In this document: in pieces, positions 14,539 to 21,001 of the stretch | How the letters are laid out: the number at the start of each line of letters is the position of its first letter | Numbering within the stretch: the stretch's first letter is position 1 | Assembly (NCBI GenBank): GCA_030426005.1 | Contig: JAUHZM010000013.1 | Span: forward strand, 1 to 21,680 | Length of the DNA: 21,680 nucleotides | From: Gammaproteobacteria bacterium | GTDB lineage: Bacteria; Pseudomonadota; Gammaproteobacteria; Arenicellales; Arenicellaceae | Direction of reading: 5' to 3' | Notes under the pieces: model-generated | What the model was told of the DNA's origin: nothing | Database searches by the model: none | What the model saw: the letters and a program-made list of their open reading frames with translations, nothing else | Program-made: the position numbers and the translations under genes

Positions 14539-15489
14539 TTAGCTATCGATTGCTGATATAACGTCACTTATTGAGACCGAAGAATGTCTTCCCTCCTGAT
14601 TTACTGCGCAATAATCCATCTGCATTTTCTCGGCCAGTTTCTTGAAATACATCCCTTCGTGTATTTTTGTTGGTAAATCGCATGGGTAAATCTCGACTAA
14701 CTTTGTATTAGGCCGACACCAAATAATATTAGCAAGTGCGGCGCCATGTTGGCCAACAATAACATCAGCGTGCTCAAATAAAGCGATTTGATAAGCTAAC
14801 GACGTATTCTCTAACGCTGTAACAATTACATAATCAAAATGTGTCGATAAGCATTCTGACAACTGTTCGAAATTTTGTATTGATCTCCTGCTGCTACCAG
14901 CTCCTTTAATTTCAGCGCTGCCTAAGGTGTAGAACGGATCCGGAGGCTGACGATAAATCAAAACAATTTTTGGCGGACAACTCTGTACAAGACGACTTTT
15001 ATCGAACTCGACTTTGGCTGCTTCTATTTTTGAGCTAAGTTGTTTTTTAAGTATTCTTTTTGCTCGGCTAAAATCATCAAAATCATAAGAGTCTGGATGG
15101 TCATACCCCTCAATTCGATCAAATACCAAATTCTTCATTTTTTGACGTGCTGCATAACTCTTGAATGCAATAACGTCATGCGCTTTTTTATCAATAATAA
15201 TCACATCTGGAGGCAGATTAGTCGTTACGTGACTATCCATAATGGCGCAACTTCTAATATAAATCTTAAAATGACCTTTTGAATTTAATCTCCGGTCATG
15301 AGCGAGAACGAGCGGGATGAAAAAACCCAGCAGAAAGTGATAGTAATGCTCTACAGACCCACTTTTGTTCAATAGTGACAGATGAATATTCAACAGGTTC
15401 TGATCACGAGAATCTTTACGCCTAATTTTATTATCTGCTAAGACATTCCTAACTGGGCGCGCTAGGCGCTGCAATACAAATTTCATCAT
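14539..15489 (-). CDS. Glycosyltransferase family 61-like (DUF563) protein
   Basis: About 316 residues from the double ATG at 15489/15486; a longer frame reaches 15513 but adds an unlikely Cys-rich MCFFCLET start. The C-terminal half has the GT61 signature VIVGQHGAALANIIWCRPNTK followed by LVEIYP, and an N-terminal HYYHFLLGFFIPLVLAH segment like the YHWLLE-type motif of this family. GT61 enzymes are inverting, GT-B-like glycosyltransferases for surface polysaccharides or glycoproteins, including xylosyl and GlcNAc transfer. No signal peptide is obvious. The gene is more AT-rich than the left half of the window and stands without other polysaccharide genes next to it, so it may be acquired. 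The ribosome binding site is weak. Confidence 0.78.
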   Translation of the reverse strand: MMKFVLQRLARPVRNVLADNKIRRKDSRDQNLLNIHLSLLNKSGSVEHYYHFLLGFFIPLVLAHDRRLNSKGHFKIYIRSCAIMDSHVTTNLPPDVIIIDKKAHDVIAFKSYAARQKMKNLVFDRIEGYDHPDSYDFDDFSRAKRILKKQLSSKIEAAKVEFDKSRLVQSCPPKIVLIYRQPPDPFYTLGSAEIKGAGSSRRSIQNFEQLSECLSTHFDYVIVTALENTSLAYQIALFEHADVIVGQHGAALANIIWCRPNTKLVEIYPCDLPTKIHEGMYFKKLAEKMQMDYCAVNQEGRHSSVSISDVISAIDS

Positions 15490-15531
15490 TGTTTCTAGAC
15501 AGAAAAAGCACAACGTAAACTGTCTACCTGT

Positions 15532-15603
15532 TCATTTATAAATGGACAACCATCCCAATCAAATAAGCATACCATCGTCATTCTGAGTGCAGCGAAGAAT
15601 TTG
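15532..15603. repeat. REP-like repeat, copy 4, with left extension
   Basis: The core at 15576-15603 begins CGTCATTCTGAGTG and continues CAGCGAAGAATTTG. The left extension (ATGGACAACCATCCCAATCA then AGCATACCAT) aligns with that of copy 5. The segment starts with the perfect 12-base palindrome CATTTATAAATG at 15532-15543. It ends 66 bases before the gene at 15669. Confidence 0.75.
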
Positions 15604-15668
15604 TCCCCAATCTAGCCTAGACGTTGACAGCCATCCTATTCCTTTTGCTGGGTGACATCACGCGGCTT

Positions 15669-15950
15669 CTATTTCTTTATGTTTAAGGGCGCATTTTTAA
15701 CACCTAATAAAAATGCCCATATAAAAGGTACGAGCCCAAGTGGATAAAGCCAAAGCACGCGGTAGTTTAAAGCCATGAAACTTATCAACGCGACAGGGAT
15801 GAATGCCAAGTAGTAGTACTTCATCTGCGGCGCAAATGATTTATAGAGCTTGGGATTGCAATTTCTACAGGTCGCGGGTTTGACCCTATCAGCAAACACC
15901 TTTTGCCAAAAGGAAATCTGACGTTCTTTACATGCGGGGCATTTATACAT
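15669..15950 (-). CDS. Small zinc-ribbon membrane protein
   Basis: This 93-residue protein has an N-terminal zinc ribbon, CPAC at residues 4-7 and CRNC at about 28-31, followed by two hydrophobic helices (YYYLAFIPVALISFMAL and VLWLYPLGLVPFIWAFLLG) and a basic tail. The ribbon should face the cytoplasm. Proteins of this plan are common and mostly uncharacterised. It stands alone between non-coding stretches, with repeat copy 4 just after its 3' end. The start is the ATG at 15950; no strong ribosome binding site was seen. Confidence 0.68.
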   Translation of the reverse strand: MYKCPACKERQISFWQKVFADRVKPATCRNCNPKLYKSFAPQMKYYYLAFIPVALISFMALNYRVLWLYPLGLVPFIWAFLLGVKNAPLNIKK

Positions 15951-16263
15951 TTAGTCGCGCCGATACCTTTCTAAGAAAAATCAAGAACGCTCTGTCGATT
16001 TATTGCATTGACTCTGCACTTCAAGTGACCCTCACAACGTGTTTCGCAAGCTTAGCAGGCTCACTAGAATCTAAGCCGCTATGAATATTGCCTATTCCTA
16101 TCAATTCCTTGAATGCTGTAATCGCGACTGATCAAAACCTCGGTAGAACACATTAGCTGTTTCTCGAAGGACGACGCCTTTCGACTCAACATGCGCTTTG
16201 GTTCAACACAGAGTCCACATGAGTAACTAGCTCAACCAACCATACGCATTCCATTTCTTGCTG
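15951..16263. other. Non-coding stretch without a recognised feature
   Basis: This 313-base region has no credible gene on either strand. It contains a GCTTAG/CTAAGC inverted repeat near 16050-16075 and an imperfect long hairpin (ATGCG...CGCAT arms) near 16192-16253, just past the thioesterase stop. No REP-like copy is present. Confidence 0.5.
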
Positions 16264-16680
16264 TTAGGCATTTTTTGGATACAGAATCATTTGAGTACAC
16301 CGAAACAAGGCGATTTTCTTGCCTGTGTTTTTACACAAGACAACCGCATCCCACACCTGAGTAGTACGCCCTTTATGCACAGGCGTTGCAATACATTCAA
16401 TTGCGCCTTCGCGCACGGTACCCAGATGATTTGATTTCAATTCTATTGTAGTAAACCCAGTCGCACCTTCGGGTAGATTTGAAATACAGCCATTACCACA
16501 GGCTGTGTCGGCCAAGGACACCACACTACCAGCGTGCAAATAGCCGTTTGGAGCCAAATGCGATTGCGTGATTGCCATCTCGGCGCGTACTTCTGCTCCG
16601 TTCACCTCGGTAGTTTTAATACCAAGTAGGCTAGGGAACATTCCCTCGCATAGTTCATTTAGATAATTCGAATCTGTCAT
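16264..16680 (-). CDS. PaaI-family hotdog-fold thioesterase
   Basis: This 138-residue protein has a single hotdog domain. The segment HLAPNGYLHAGSVVSLADTACGNGC is the PaaI/4-hydroxybenzoyl-CoA thioesterase motif, with Asn-Gly, His-Ala-Gly in place of the more usual His-Gly-Gly, and the acidic residue in LAD as probable catalytic base. It is followed by FTTIELKSNHLG and the GRTTQVWDAVV strand. Such enzymes hydrolyse aryl- or acyl-CoA thioesters as tetramers. I start it at ATG 16680, because AGGAG lies 5 bases before it and the length is normal. The frame continues to 16764, but that extension overlaps the neighbouring gene and adds 28 charged residues atypical for the family. The stop TAA sits inside GCCTAAC. 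Confidence 0.88.
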   Translation of the reverse strand: MTDSNYLNELCEGMFPSLLGIKTTEVNGAEVRAEMAITQSHLAPNGYLHAGSVVSLADTACGNGCISNLPEGATGFTTIELKSNHLGTVREGAIECIATPVHKGRTTQVWDAVVLCKNTGKKIALFRCTQMILYPKNA

Positions 16681-16756
16681 CTGCTCTCCTGAAGGCAAAA
16701 CTTGATGGTGCATGTGCTTACCAAGACTATCGGTGTCTTTTTTGATGGTGTTTTCC

Positions 16757-17416
16757 TCAGTCATGATCTAACAAAATGAGGGATAAAATAGCGCTAATCG
16801 TTTCACTCTGAAATTCAGGGCGATTCACTGAAATATTGGTGATTACGGGTGAAGTCTCATAGTCGGAGTACACAAAATGCTCTAGGTCTGGTGTAATGAT
16901 TCCCACGCTGACGACCGAACTCCTAAATTGGTCAACAAATGGATACGCGACGGACTCAAGTATTGGTTTAGGAGCCCCAAACCTCAATGTATAGACATAC
17001 AAACCATCTTCGCCAAAAAACTCCATGTAATCCCAAATGAATGCGCACGAAAAAACATTACAGTCGTGAACTAAAAACCGAACAGGGCTTTTATTCACTA
17101 GGCCGAACTGATCAACACCTGTGCTAATACTCATAAAACTCGGCTCTTCGAATAGGTATCGCGCTCTGTCGGCAGGAAATGGGAATGTCGTCGAATCAAT
17201 CTCTGGTGGGGCGGCTGACCTCTGATAAGGAATTTCTACCACGCCCTCAAAAGGTTGATTCAACAAACCCTCCAGCGGTGAATTGGGTGTTCCAGACGAT
17301 TCCAAAAACGTGCCAGAAAACTCTATACGCAATGTAGCAGCTGACGTTTGATTTGACGCCAAACCTATCAAAATTGAAGCGAAAATTAGCGAGTTAAGTA
17401 AGAGGCGAAGAGTCAT
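16757..17416 (-). CDS. Secreted protein of unknown function
   Basis: This 219-residue protein has a clear signal peptide (MTLRLLLNSLIFASILIGLA, cleavage probably after TSA before ATLRIEF). The mature part is beta-rich, beginning ATLRIEFSGTFLESSG, in the style of exported PEP-CTERM-type proteins, but no PEP-CTERM tail or lipobox is present. Two Cys in HDCNVFSCAF are close enough for a disulfide. I know no family. It is followed, 76 bases later, by the thioesterase in the same direction. Its own upstream region contains repeat copy 5. Confidence 0.7.
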   Translation of the reverse strand: MTLRLLLNSLIFASILIGLASNQTSAATLRIEFSGTFLESSGTPNSPLEGLLNQPFEGVVEIPYQRSAAPPEIDSTTFPFPADRARYLFEEPSFMSISTGVDQFGLVNKSPVRFLVHDCNVFSCAFIWDYMEFFGEDGLYVYTLRFGAPKPILESVAYPFVDQFRSSVVSVGIITPDLEHFVYSDYETSPVITNISVNRPEFQSETISAILSLILLDHD

Positions 17417-17443
17417 AGTTAATCAAAAATTTATATATGAGAA

Positions 17444-17575
17444 GTTAGATGGACACCCATCTCGTTCAAGCAAGCATACCATCGTCATTCTGAGCGCAGC
17501 GAAGGATCTCCAGCATATAAATGTAAGGTTTCTTCAAGGCTCTCGTAGACTATGAGTATCCACATCGAATTGCAT
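17444..17575. repeat. REP-like repeat, copy 5, longest version
   Basis: The left end GTTAGATGGACACCCATCTC at 17444-17463 holds a small hairpin (AGATGG/CCATCT). It is followed by AAGCATACCAT, the core at 17483-17510 (one change, GAAGGATCTC), and a right extension sharing AAATGTAAG, TTCAAGGCT and GTATCCACATCGAA with copies 3 and 6. It ends exactly at the stop codon of the gene at 17576. Confidence 0.8.
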
Positions 17576-18087
17576 TTATGTGTCGCCATTTCGGAATGCA
17601 ACCCCCAGAGCCACACCAACCGAAAAAATCGTAAGCTGCTCAAGAATACCCGTTGCAGCAGTTGCAACTATTGGGCCAAAAAGTAGCTTTGAAGCTATAA
17701 AGCCTACAAAACTAAATATGCATAGATATATATATTTCCTGTTACCCCTGTATATTGAAATGTAGGTAAGAAGCCAAGAAAAGAAAAAGGCGGTTCGAAA
17801 AAGCAGAGACAGAGGGAAATCAAAATTGCGCACATCCTGTATGTTTCTGTACTCGGATAATGCTGGAGGTAAGTTTTCTGGCAGAAACCCAGATAGCAAA
17901 GTCATCAAGCCAAAAACTATAGGCACCAAATAAATCAACTTAGTTTTAGACATAGGAACTCAAACAGCCATAAGGTCGTATATGGGCGACATATCAAAGG
18001 GAATCAAGGTACCAATGACTTTGTTGCATGATTCCATTTAGCTCTTACTTATCTACCCACTGAGGTAATTAAAAAGTGACAGTCCAG
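17470..18087. repeat. Duplicated segment, copy A (partner 18787-19410)
   Basis: This segment of about 620 bases matches 18787-19410 along its whole length: REP-like core, right extension, coding region and about 130 bases upstream of the gene. The protein identity is about 89 percent by eye. Both copies end near a GTCCA. The gene at 18205-18615 lies between them. Confidence 0.9.
17576..17953 (-). CDS. Small membrane protein, duplicated copy A
   Basis: This 125-residue protein has about four hydrophobic segments: LIYLVPIVFGLMTLLSGFLP, LLFRTAFFFSWLLTYISIY, YLCIFSFVGFIASKLLFG and LEQLTIFSVGVALGVAF. Charged loops include LSEYRNIQDVRNFDFP and RGNRK. I recognise no family. The start is ATG at 17953 and the stop TAA lies exactly at the repeat boundary. 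A near-identical gene lies at 18851-19255. The high identity of the two proteins, with changes mainly conservative, suggests both were under selection for some time after duplication. Confidence 0.75.
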   Translation of the reverse strand: MSKTKLIYLVPIVFGLMTLLSGFLPENLPPALSEYRNIQDVRNFDFPLSLLFRTAFFFSWLLTYISIYRGNRKYIYLCIFSFVGFIASKLLFGPIVATAATGILEQLTIFSVGVALGVAFRNGDT

Positions 18088-18204
18088 ATTTACTTGTGAA
18101 CGAGTTATATTGCTCATGGCAATGGAAAAATATGCCACCCATCCTTCGAAACCACTCGGCCTAAAACACGAATACAGCTTTGCTATGTCAGAGATCTCCA
18201 CTTA

Positions 18205-18615
18205 CTATATTTTTTTATCAAGTGTTGTTAAATAGGAGACTGGTACGAGCCCAAGTAAAGCTCCCAATAATATGCTCGCTACTAAAGTCAAAAAAACAAA
18301 AGCTATGGATTTGGCGGACATGAAAATAGACTTTTTTATGCAAATAGCAATGGCAAGGCCAGTACAACCGATTACCGCTGAAACAGCGCCTACAATCAAC
18401 TCTGTAAGCTGATCAACTCCAAACACAGATGCCGAAATAAACCCAACTAAAAAACCTAGGCATAAAAAAGCAATAAAGTAGGTGAAGTAAAATGCAATAG
18501 CTTGCCGCACGCTTCGTTTGTAACCTAAATCAAAGAGGGAATCAAAAGTGCCTCGCACCTCAATTGCTTGGCTGCTCAGATTACTTTCTGGCGCCTTGTA
18601 CGGGTTATCTGACAT
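18205..18615 (-). CDS. Four-helix membrane protein with NPYKAP N-terminal motif
   Basis: This 136-residue protein starts MSDNPYKAPESNL, a cytoplasmic N-terminal motif found on many small bacterial inner-membrane proteins of unknown role. About four helices follow: AIAFYFTYFIAFLCLGFLVG, LIVGAVSAVIGCTGLAIAI, SIAFVFLTLVASILLGALLG and flanking segments. I begin it at the ATG at 18615, since AAGGA lies five bases before it; a frame reaching 18645 adds ten residues without a ribosome binding site. It lies between the two duplicated segments. No REP-like core follows it. Confidence 0.75.
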   Translation of the reverse strand: MSDNPYKAPESNLSSQAIEVRGTFDSLFDLGYKRSVRQAIAFYFTYFIAFLCLGFLVGFISASVFGVDQLTELIVGAVSAVIGCTGLAIAICIKKSIFMSAKSIAFVFLTLVASILLGALLGLVPVSYLTTLDKKI

Positions 18616-18799
18616 AAAAATCCTTATTAAACATAATGGCCACATAATGCGCGGTGCGGGTAATCGCCCCGCGAGCGCAACTTATTGATGGAGCAAACAT
18701 CGAAGCATTGTAAGCTACTATAGTCGAAAGAAACGAGCAGTATTAGACTAAGGGCGACGTCGTTTCGGCCATCCATCTTGCTCAAAAAAAACATGCCAT

Positions 18800-18895
18800 C
18801 GTCATTCTGAGCGCAGCGAAGAATCTCCAGCACATAAATGTAAGCTTACTTCAGGGCTTACTTAGTTTACGGGTATCCAACTCGAAGTGCATTTG
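18800..18895. repeat. REP-like repeat, copy 6, with right extension
   Basis: The core at 18800-18827 is identical to the consensus copy at 13631. The right extension (AAATGTAAGCTTACTTCAGG, then GGCTTACTTAG and GGGTATCCAACTCGAAGTG) aligns with copies 3 and 5. The hairpin GTAAGC/GCTTAC lies inside it. Part of this extension is now read as coding sequence by the copy-B gene. Confidence 0.8.
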
Positions 18896-19255
18896 TGTGT
18901 CGCCATTTCGGTATGCAACTCCTAGAGCCACACCAACCGAAAAAATCGTGAGCTGCTCAAGAATACCGCTTGCAGCAGTTGTAACTAGTGGGCCTAAGAG
19001 TAGCTTTGAAGCTATAAAACATACAAAACTAAATGTGCACAGATGAATATATTTCCTATTGCCCCTGTATATTGAAATGTAGGTAAGAAGCCAAGAAAAG
19101 AAAAAGGCGGTTCGAAAAAGCAGAGACAGAGGGAAATCTAAATTGCGCACATCCTGAATGTTCCTATATTCAGATAAAGCTGGAGGCAAGTTTTCTGGCA
19201 GAAACCCAACTATGACAGTCATCAAGCCAAAAACTATAGGCACCAAATAAATCAA
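18851..19255 (-). CDS. Small membrane protein, duplicated copy B, ATG lost
   Basis: This is the paralogue of the gene at 17576-17953, with the same four-helix plan and about 89 percent identity. Two things differ. The ATG of copy A corresponds to ATA here (19265-19267), so the first in-frame candidate is TTG at 19255, five codons later, without a visible ribosome binding site. The ancestral stop has changed (TAA to CAA), so the frame runs on through the repeat and adds the hydrophilic tail MHFELDTRKLSKP. The body is free of frameshifts. It may be poorly expressed, use TTG or ATA, or be a young pseudogene. Confidence 0.55.
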   Translation of the reverse strand: MIYLVPIVFGLMTVIVGFLPENLPPALSEYRNIQDVRNLDFPLSLLFRTAFFFSWLLTYISIYRGNRKYIHLCTFSFVCFIASKLLLGPLVTTAASGILEQLTIFSVGVALGVAYRNGDTQMHFELDTRKLSKP

Positions 19256-19587
19256 CTTAGCTTTAGATATCGGAGCTCAACTAGCCATAAGGCGTGCATG
19301 GGCGACATTTCGAAGCAAATCGAAATGCCGATGACCAACGGCTTTGTTGCGTGATTCCATTTAGCTCTTACCTATCTACCCACTAAGGTGATTCTACAGT
19401 GGCTGTCCAAGTATACTTTTCAGTACAGCAATGTCATGGTCGCGCTCGAAGACCGATCGCCACTTCTTTTAGTTACCGAGAGCTTACAATCCAATTAAGA
19501 AATAGTTATCCAAAGTAAGAATTCGGAAACCACAGCTAGGATATCCGAATCGCTAACACGGACAACATCTTTCACAGGAGGGAATCA
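19256..19587. other. Divergent non-coding region between copy B and the outer-membrane gene
   Basis: The left 155 bases are the upstream part of duplicated segment B. The right part should carry the promoter of the gene at 19588 and contains the inverted repeat at 19521-19550. I could not pick a convincing -35/-10 pair. Confidence 0.5.
19521..19550 (+). promoter_or_regulatory. Inverted repeat ATTCGGA/TCCGAAT upstream of the outer-membrane gene
   Basis: Two perfect 7-base arms, ATTCGGA at 19521-19527 and TCCGAAT at 19544-19550, have centres 23 bases apart, about two helix turns. They end 37 bases before the ATG. This is the spacing of a dimer operator, or the arms could pair in the leader RNA. 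The regulator is unknown. Confidence 0.35.
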
Positions 19588-20199
19588 ATGAAAACCACCA
19601 TCCTCGGACTAGTACTCTCACTCACCTCTACTTGCGCCATGGCAGAGAGAAATTTTTCATTCGACATTCTCGCTGGCCAAGCCGAACAAACGCTTGTCTC
19701 GCCAGTAGCGACAGCTGCCTTTAACATAAGCGGCGATGATCTGTCGTTCGGGCTCCGCGGAGGCTACAGATTCAGCGATCACTTAGGTGCGGAGATCGCA
19801 TATCACGACTACGGTGGTGCGGTGCAGACCCGAGTAGATTCAGCGCTCTACGTTCTTGATGATGAGAGTAATCTAACCGCAACCAATCTAGGTCTGGTCG
19901 GAATGTTCTCCATAGGAGACAGGCTTAGCATCAATGCTAGAGCAGGCATTGCCCTTTGGGAATTGGCACTTAGGCGTCGTGACACGGCGTTTCCTGGACA
20001 AGTATTCAGAAGCGGAACTGACGGCGAAGACCCCTACGTGGGCATTGGTCTTGCATATGATATATCTGAGCGGCTGTCTATAGGTGTAGAGTACTCATGG
20101 ACGGACATAAATCACACATTCAGATTCATGAGTGGCAACACGATTGAAGGTACCAATGACCTGCGAAACCTGTCTCTCACAGTCGGCTCTCGGTTCTAG
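19588..20199 (+). CDS. Outer-membrane beta-barrel protein (OmpA/OmpW-like barrel)
   Basis: This 203-residue protein has signal peptide MKTTILGLVLSLTSTCAMA, cleaved after AMA. The mature part is a series of alternating amphipathic strands: FSFDILAGQAEQ, LSFGLRGGYRFSDHLGAEIAY, TATNLGLVGMFSIGD, LSINARAGIALWELAL, DPYVGIGLAYDISERLSIGVEYSW and a final strand LRNLSLTVGSRF ending in Phe, the outer-membrane insertion signal. This is the eight-stranded outer-membrane beta-barrel domain, without a peptidoglycan-binding domain. The function is unknown; such barrels act in adhesion, stability or small-molecule passage. AGGAGGG stands just before the ATG. It is the only plus-strand gene in this half of the window. 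Confidence 0.85.
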   Translation: MKTTILGLVLSLTSTCAMAERNFSFDILAGQAEQTLVSPVATAAFNISGDDLSFGLRGGYRFSDHLGAEIAYHDYGGAVQTRVDSALYVLDDESNLTATNLGLVGMFSIGDRLSINARAGIALWELALRRRDTAFPGQVFRSGTDGEDPYVGIGLAYDISERLSIGVEYSWTDINHTFRFMSGNTIEGTNDLRNLSLTVGSRF

Positions 20200-20225
20200 A
20201 GGTTAGATGGATAGAGACTAGAAGA

Positions 20226-20253
20226 TTAGATGGACATCCATCTCGTTCAAGCG
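20226..20253. repeat. Orphan left end of the long repeat
   Basis: TTAGATGGACATCCATCTCG followed by TTCAAGCG is the left end of the repeat seen at 17445-17471, with the same AGATGG/CCATCT hairpin, but the REP-like core is missing. Another partial GTTAGATGGAT occurs at 20203. It again lies next to the 3' end of a minus-strand gene (20273). Confidence 0.7.
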
Positions 20254-20272
20254 TTGTTCGGTGCTGATAGTA

Positions 20273-20851
20273 TCAAAACAGTCCCCATAGCCTTTTCTTT
20301 TTTATGGCAGGGTATTTGTCTGGAAGGTTTTCGTAATTAAACGCTTTAAACAAATCTTTTTCATAATAATCACACGACCATGCCACCCAATCTTTACCAA
20401 TGTACTTTTGCTCCTCATCAGCCAATATACCTTTGGTAGTGCGCCCCAATAATCTTGTAGATAAGTTGAAAACAAGATTGATGACCTCGTTCAATCTTCT
20501 TTGAGCTGACAACGTCACTATATTCATCTTAGCGAGCTTATCGAGGACATCGTCGGACTCAGCACCATCATAGTCTTCAAGGACATTCAGAGGGAAATCT
20601 GCGTGTCCTCCAAGAGTTAAGAAGCAAGAACTCTTGATATCAATATTTGGGACATAAATGTGGATAGTGCTGTTATCTTCAATTTGAAAATCTACGCTGA
20701 CATTGAAATTCTTCGCCTCTAGCTTTAACAAGCTAACCCACTCAGTTTTAGATAGATCAAGATCGTGAAAGATATGAAAATACTGGTATTCCTCTAACTG
20801 ATTTAGCAACGCTTGTTTTGCTCTAAGCTTTCTTTCTTTTTTAGAATTCAT
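20273..20851 (-). CDS. Soluble protein of unknown function
   Basis: This 192-residue protein begins with a basic, helical segment (MNSKKERKLRAKQALLNQLEE) and continues with a mixed alpha/beta, acidic body (FHIFHDLDLSKTEWVSLLK, FQIEDNSTIHIYVPN, LEDYDGAESDDVLDKLAKMN) and an aromatic, basic end (KDWVAWSCDYYEKDLFKAF, KKKRLWGLF). There is no signal peptide or membrane segment. I recognise no family; an immunity-protein-like or regulatory role cannot be judged. GGGACGG lies shortly before the ATG at 20851. It is AT-rich and stands alone, with the orphan repeat end after its stop. Confidence 0.68.
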   Translation of the reverse strand: MNSKKERKLRAKQALLNQLEEYQYFHIFHDLDLSKTEWVSLLKLEAKNFNVSVDFQIEDNSTIHIYVPNIDIKSSCFLTLGGHADFPLNVLEDYDGAESDDVLDKLAKMNIVTLSAQRRLNEVINLVFNLSTRLLGRTTKGILADEEQKYIGKDWVAWSCDYYEKDLFKAFNYENLPDKYPAIKKKRLWGLF

Positions 20852-21001
20852 AACCGTCCCAAAAACCTAATCGCTTACTATCGAACACACTCATATCCGC
20901 CCAATTTTATATCCAGAGGTACTTCCGTAACCCTCTACTTTTCTTCATCCCTTAATCTCCCTTTCTATGCAAGTGTACAATATCAATCCTAGCAGTGCGC
21001 A

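Larger units (their letters stand above)
18787..19410. repeat. Duplicated segment, copy B (partner 17470-18087)
   Basis: This is the second copy of the module containing the small membrane gene. Both flanks are conserved, including GATTCCATTTAGCTCTTAC about 100 bases upstream of the gene. Differences are scattered substitutions and small indels, so the duplication is not recent. Confidence 0.9.

Noticed and set aside
16681..16764. N-terminal extension of the thioesterase (MTEENTIKKDTDSLG...)
   Set aside because: It overlaps the preceding gene and has no ribosome binding site, whereas the internal ATG at 16680 has AGGAG and gives the usual family length.
13430..20870. Classical integron cassette array with attC sites
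   Set aside because: The GTTAGAT (GTTRRRY-like) at the repeat's left end is in the wrong orientation relative to the genes, the 3' elements lack paired R and L boxes, and no integrase is visible. Only the general layout is similar.
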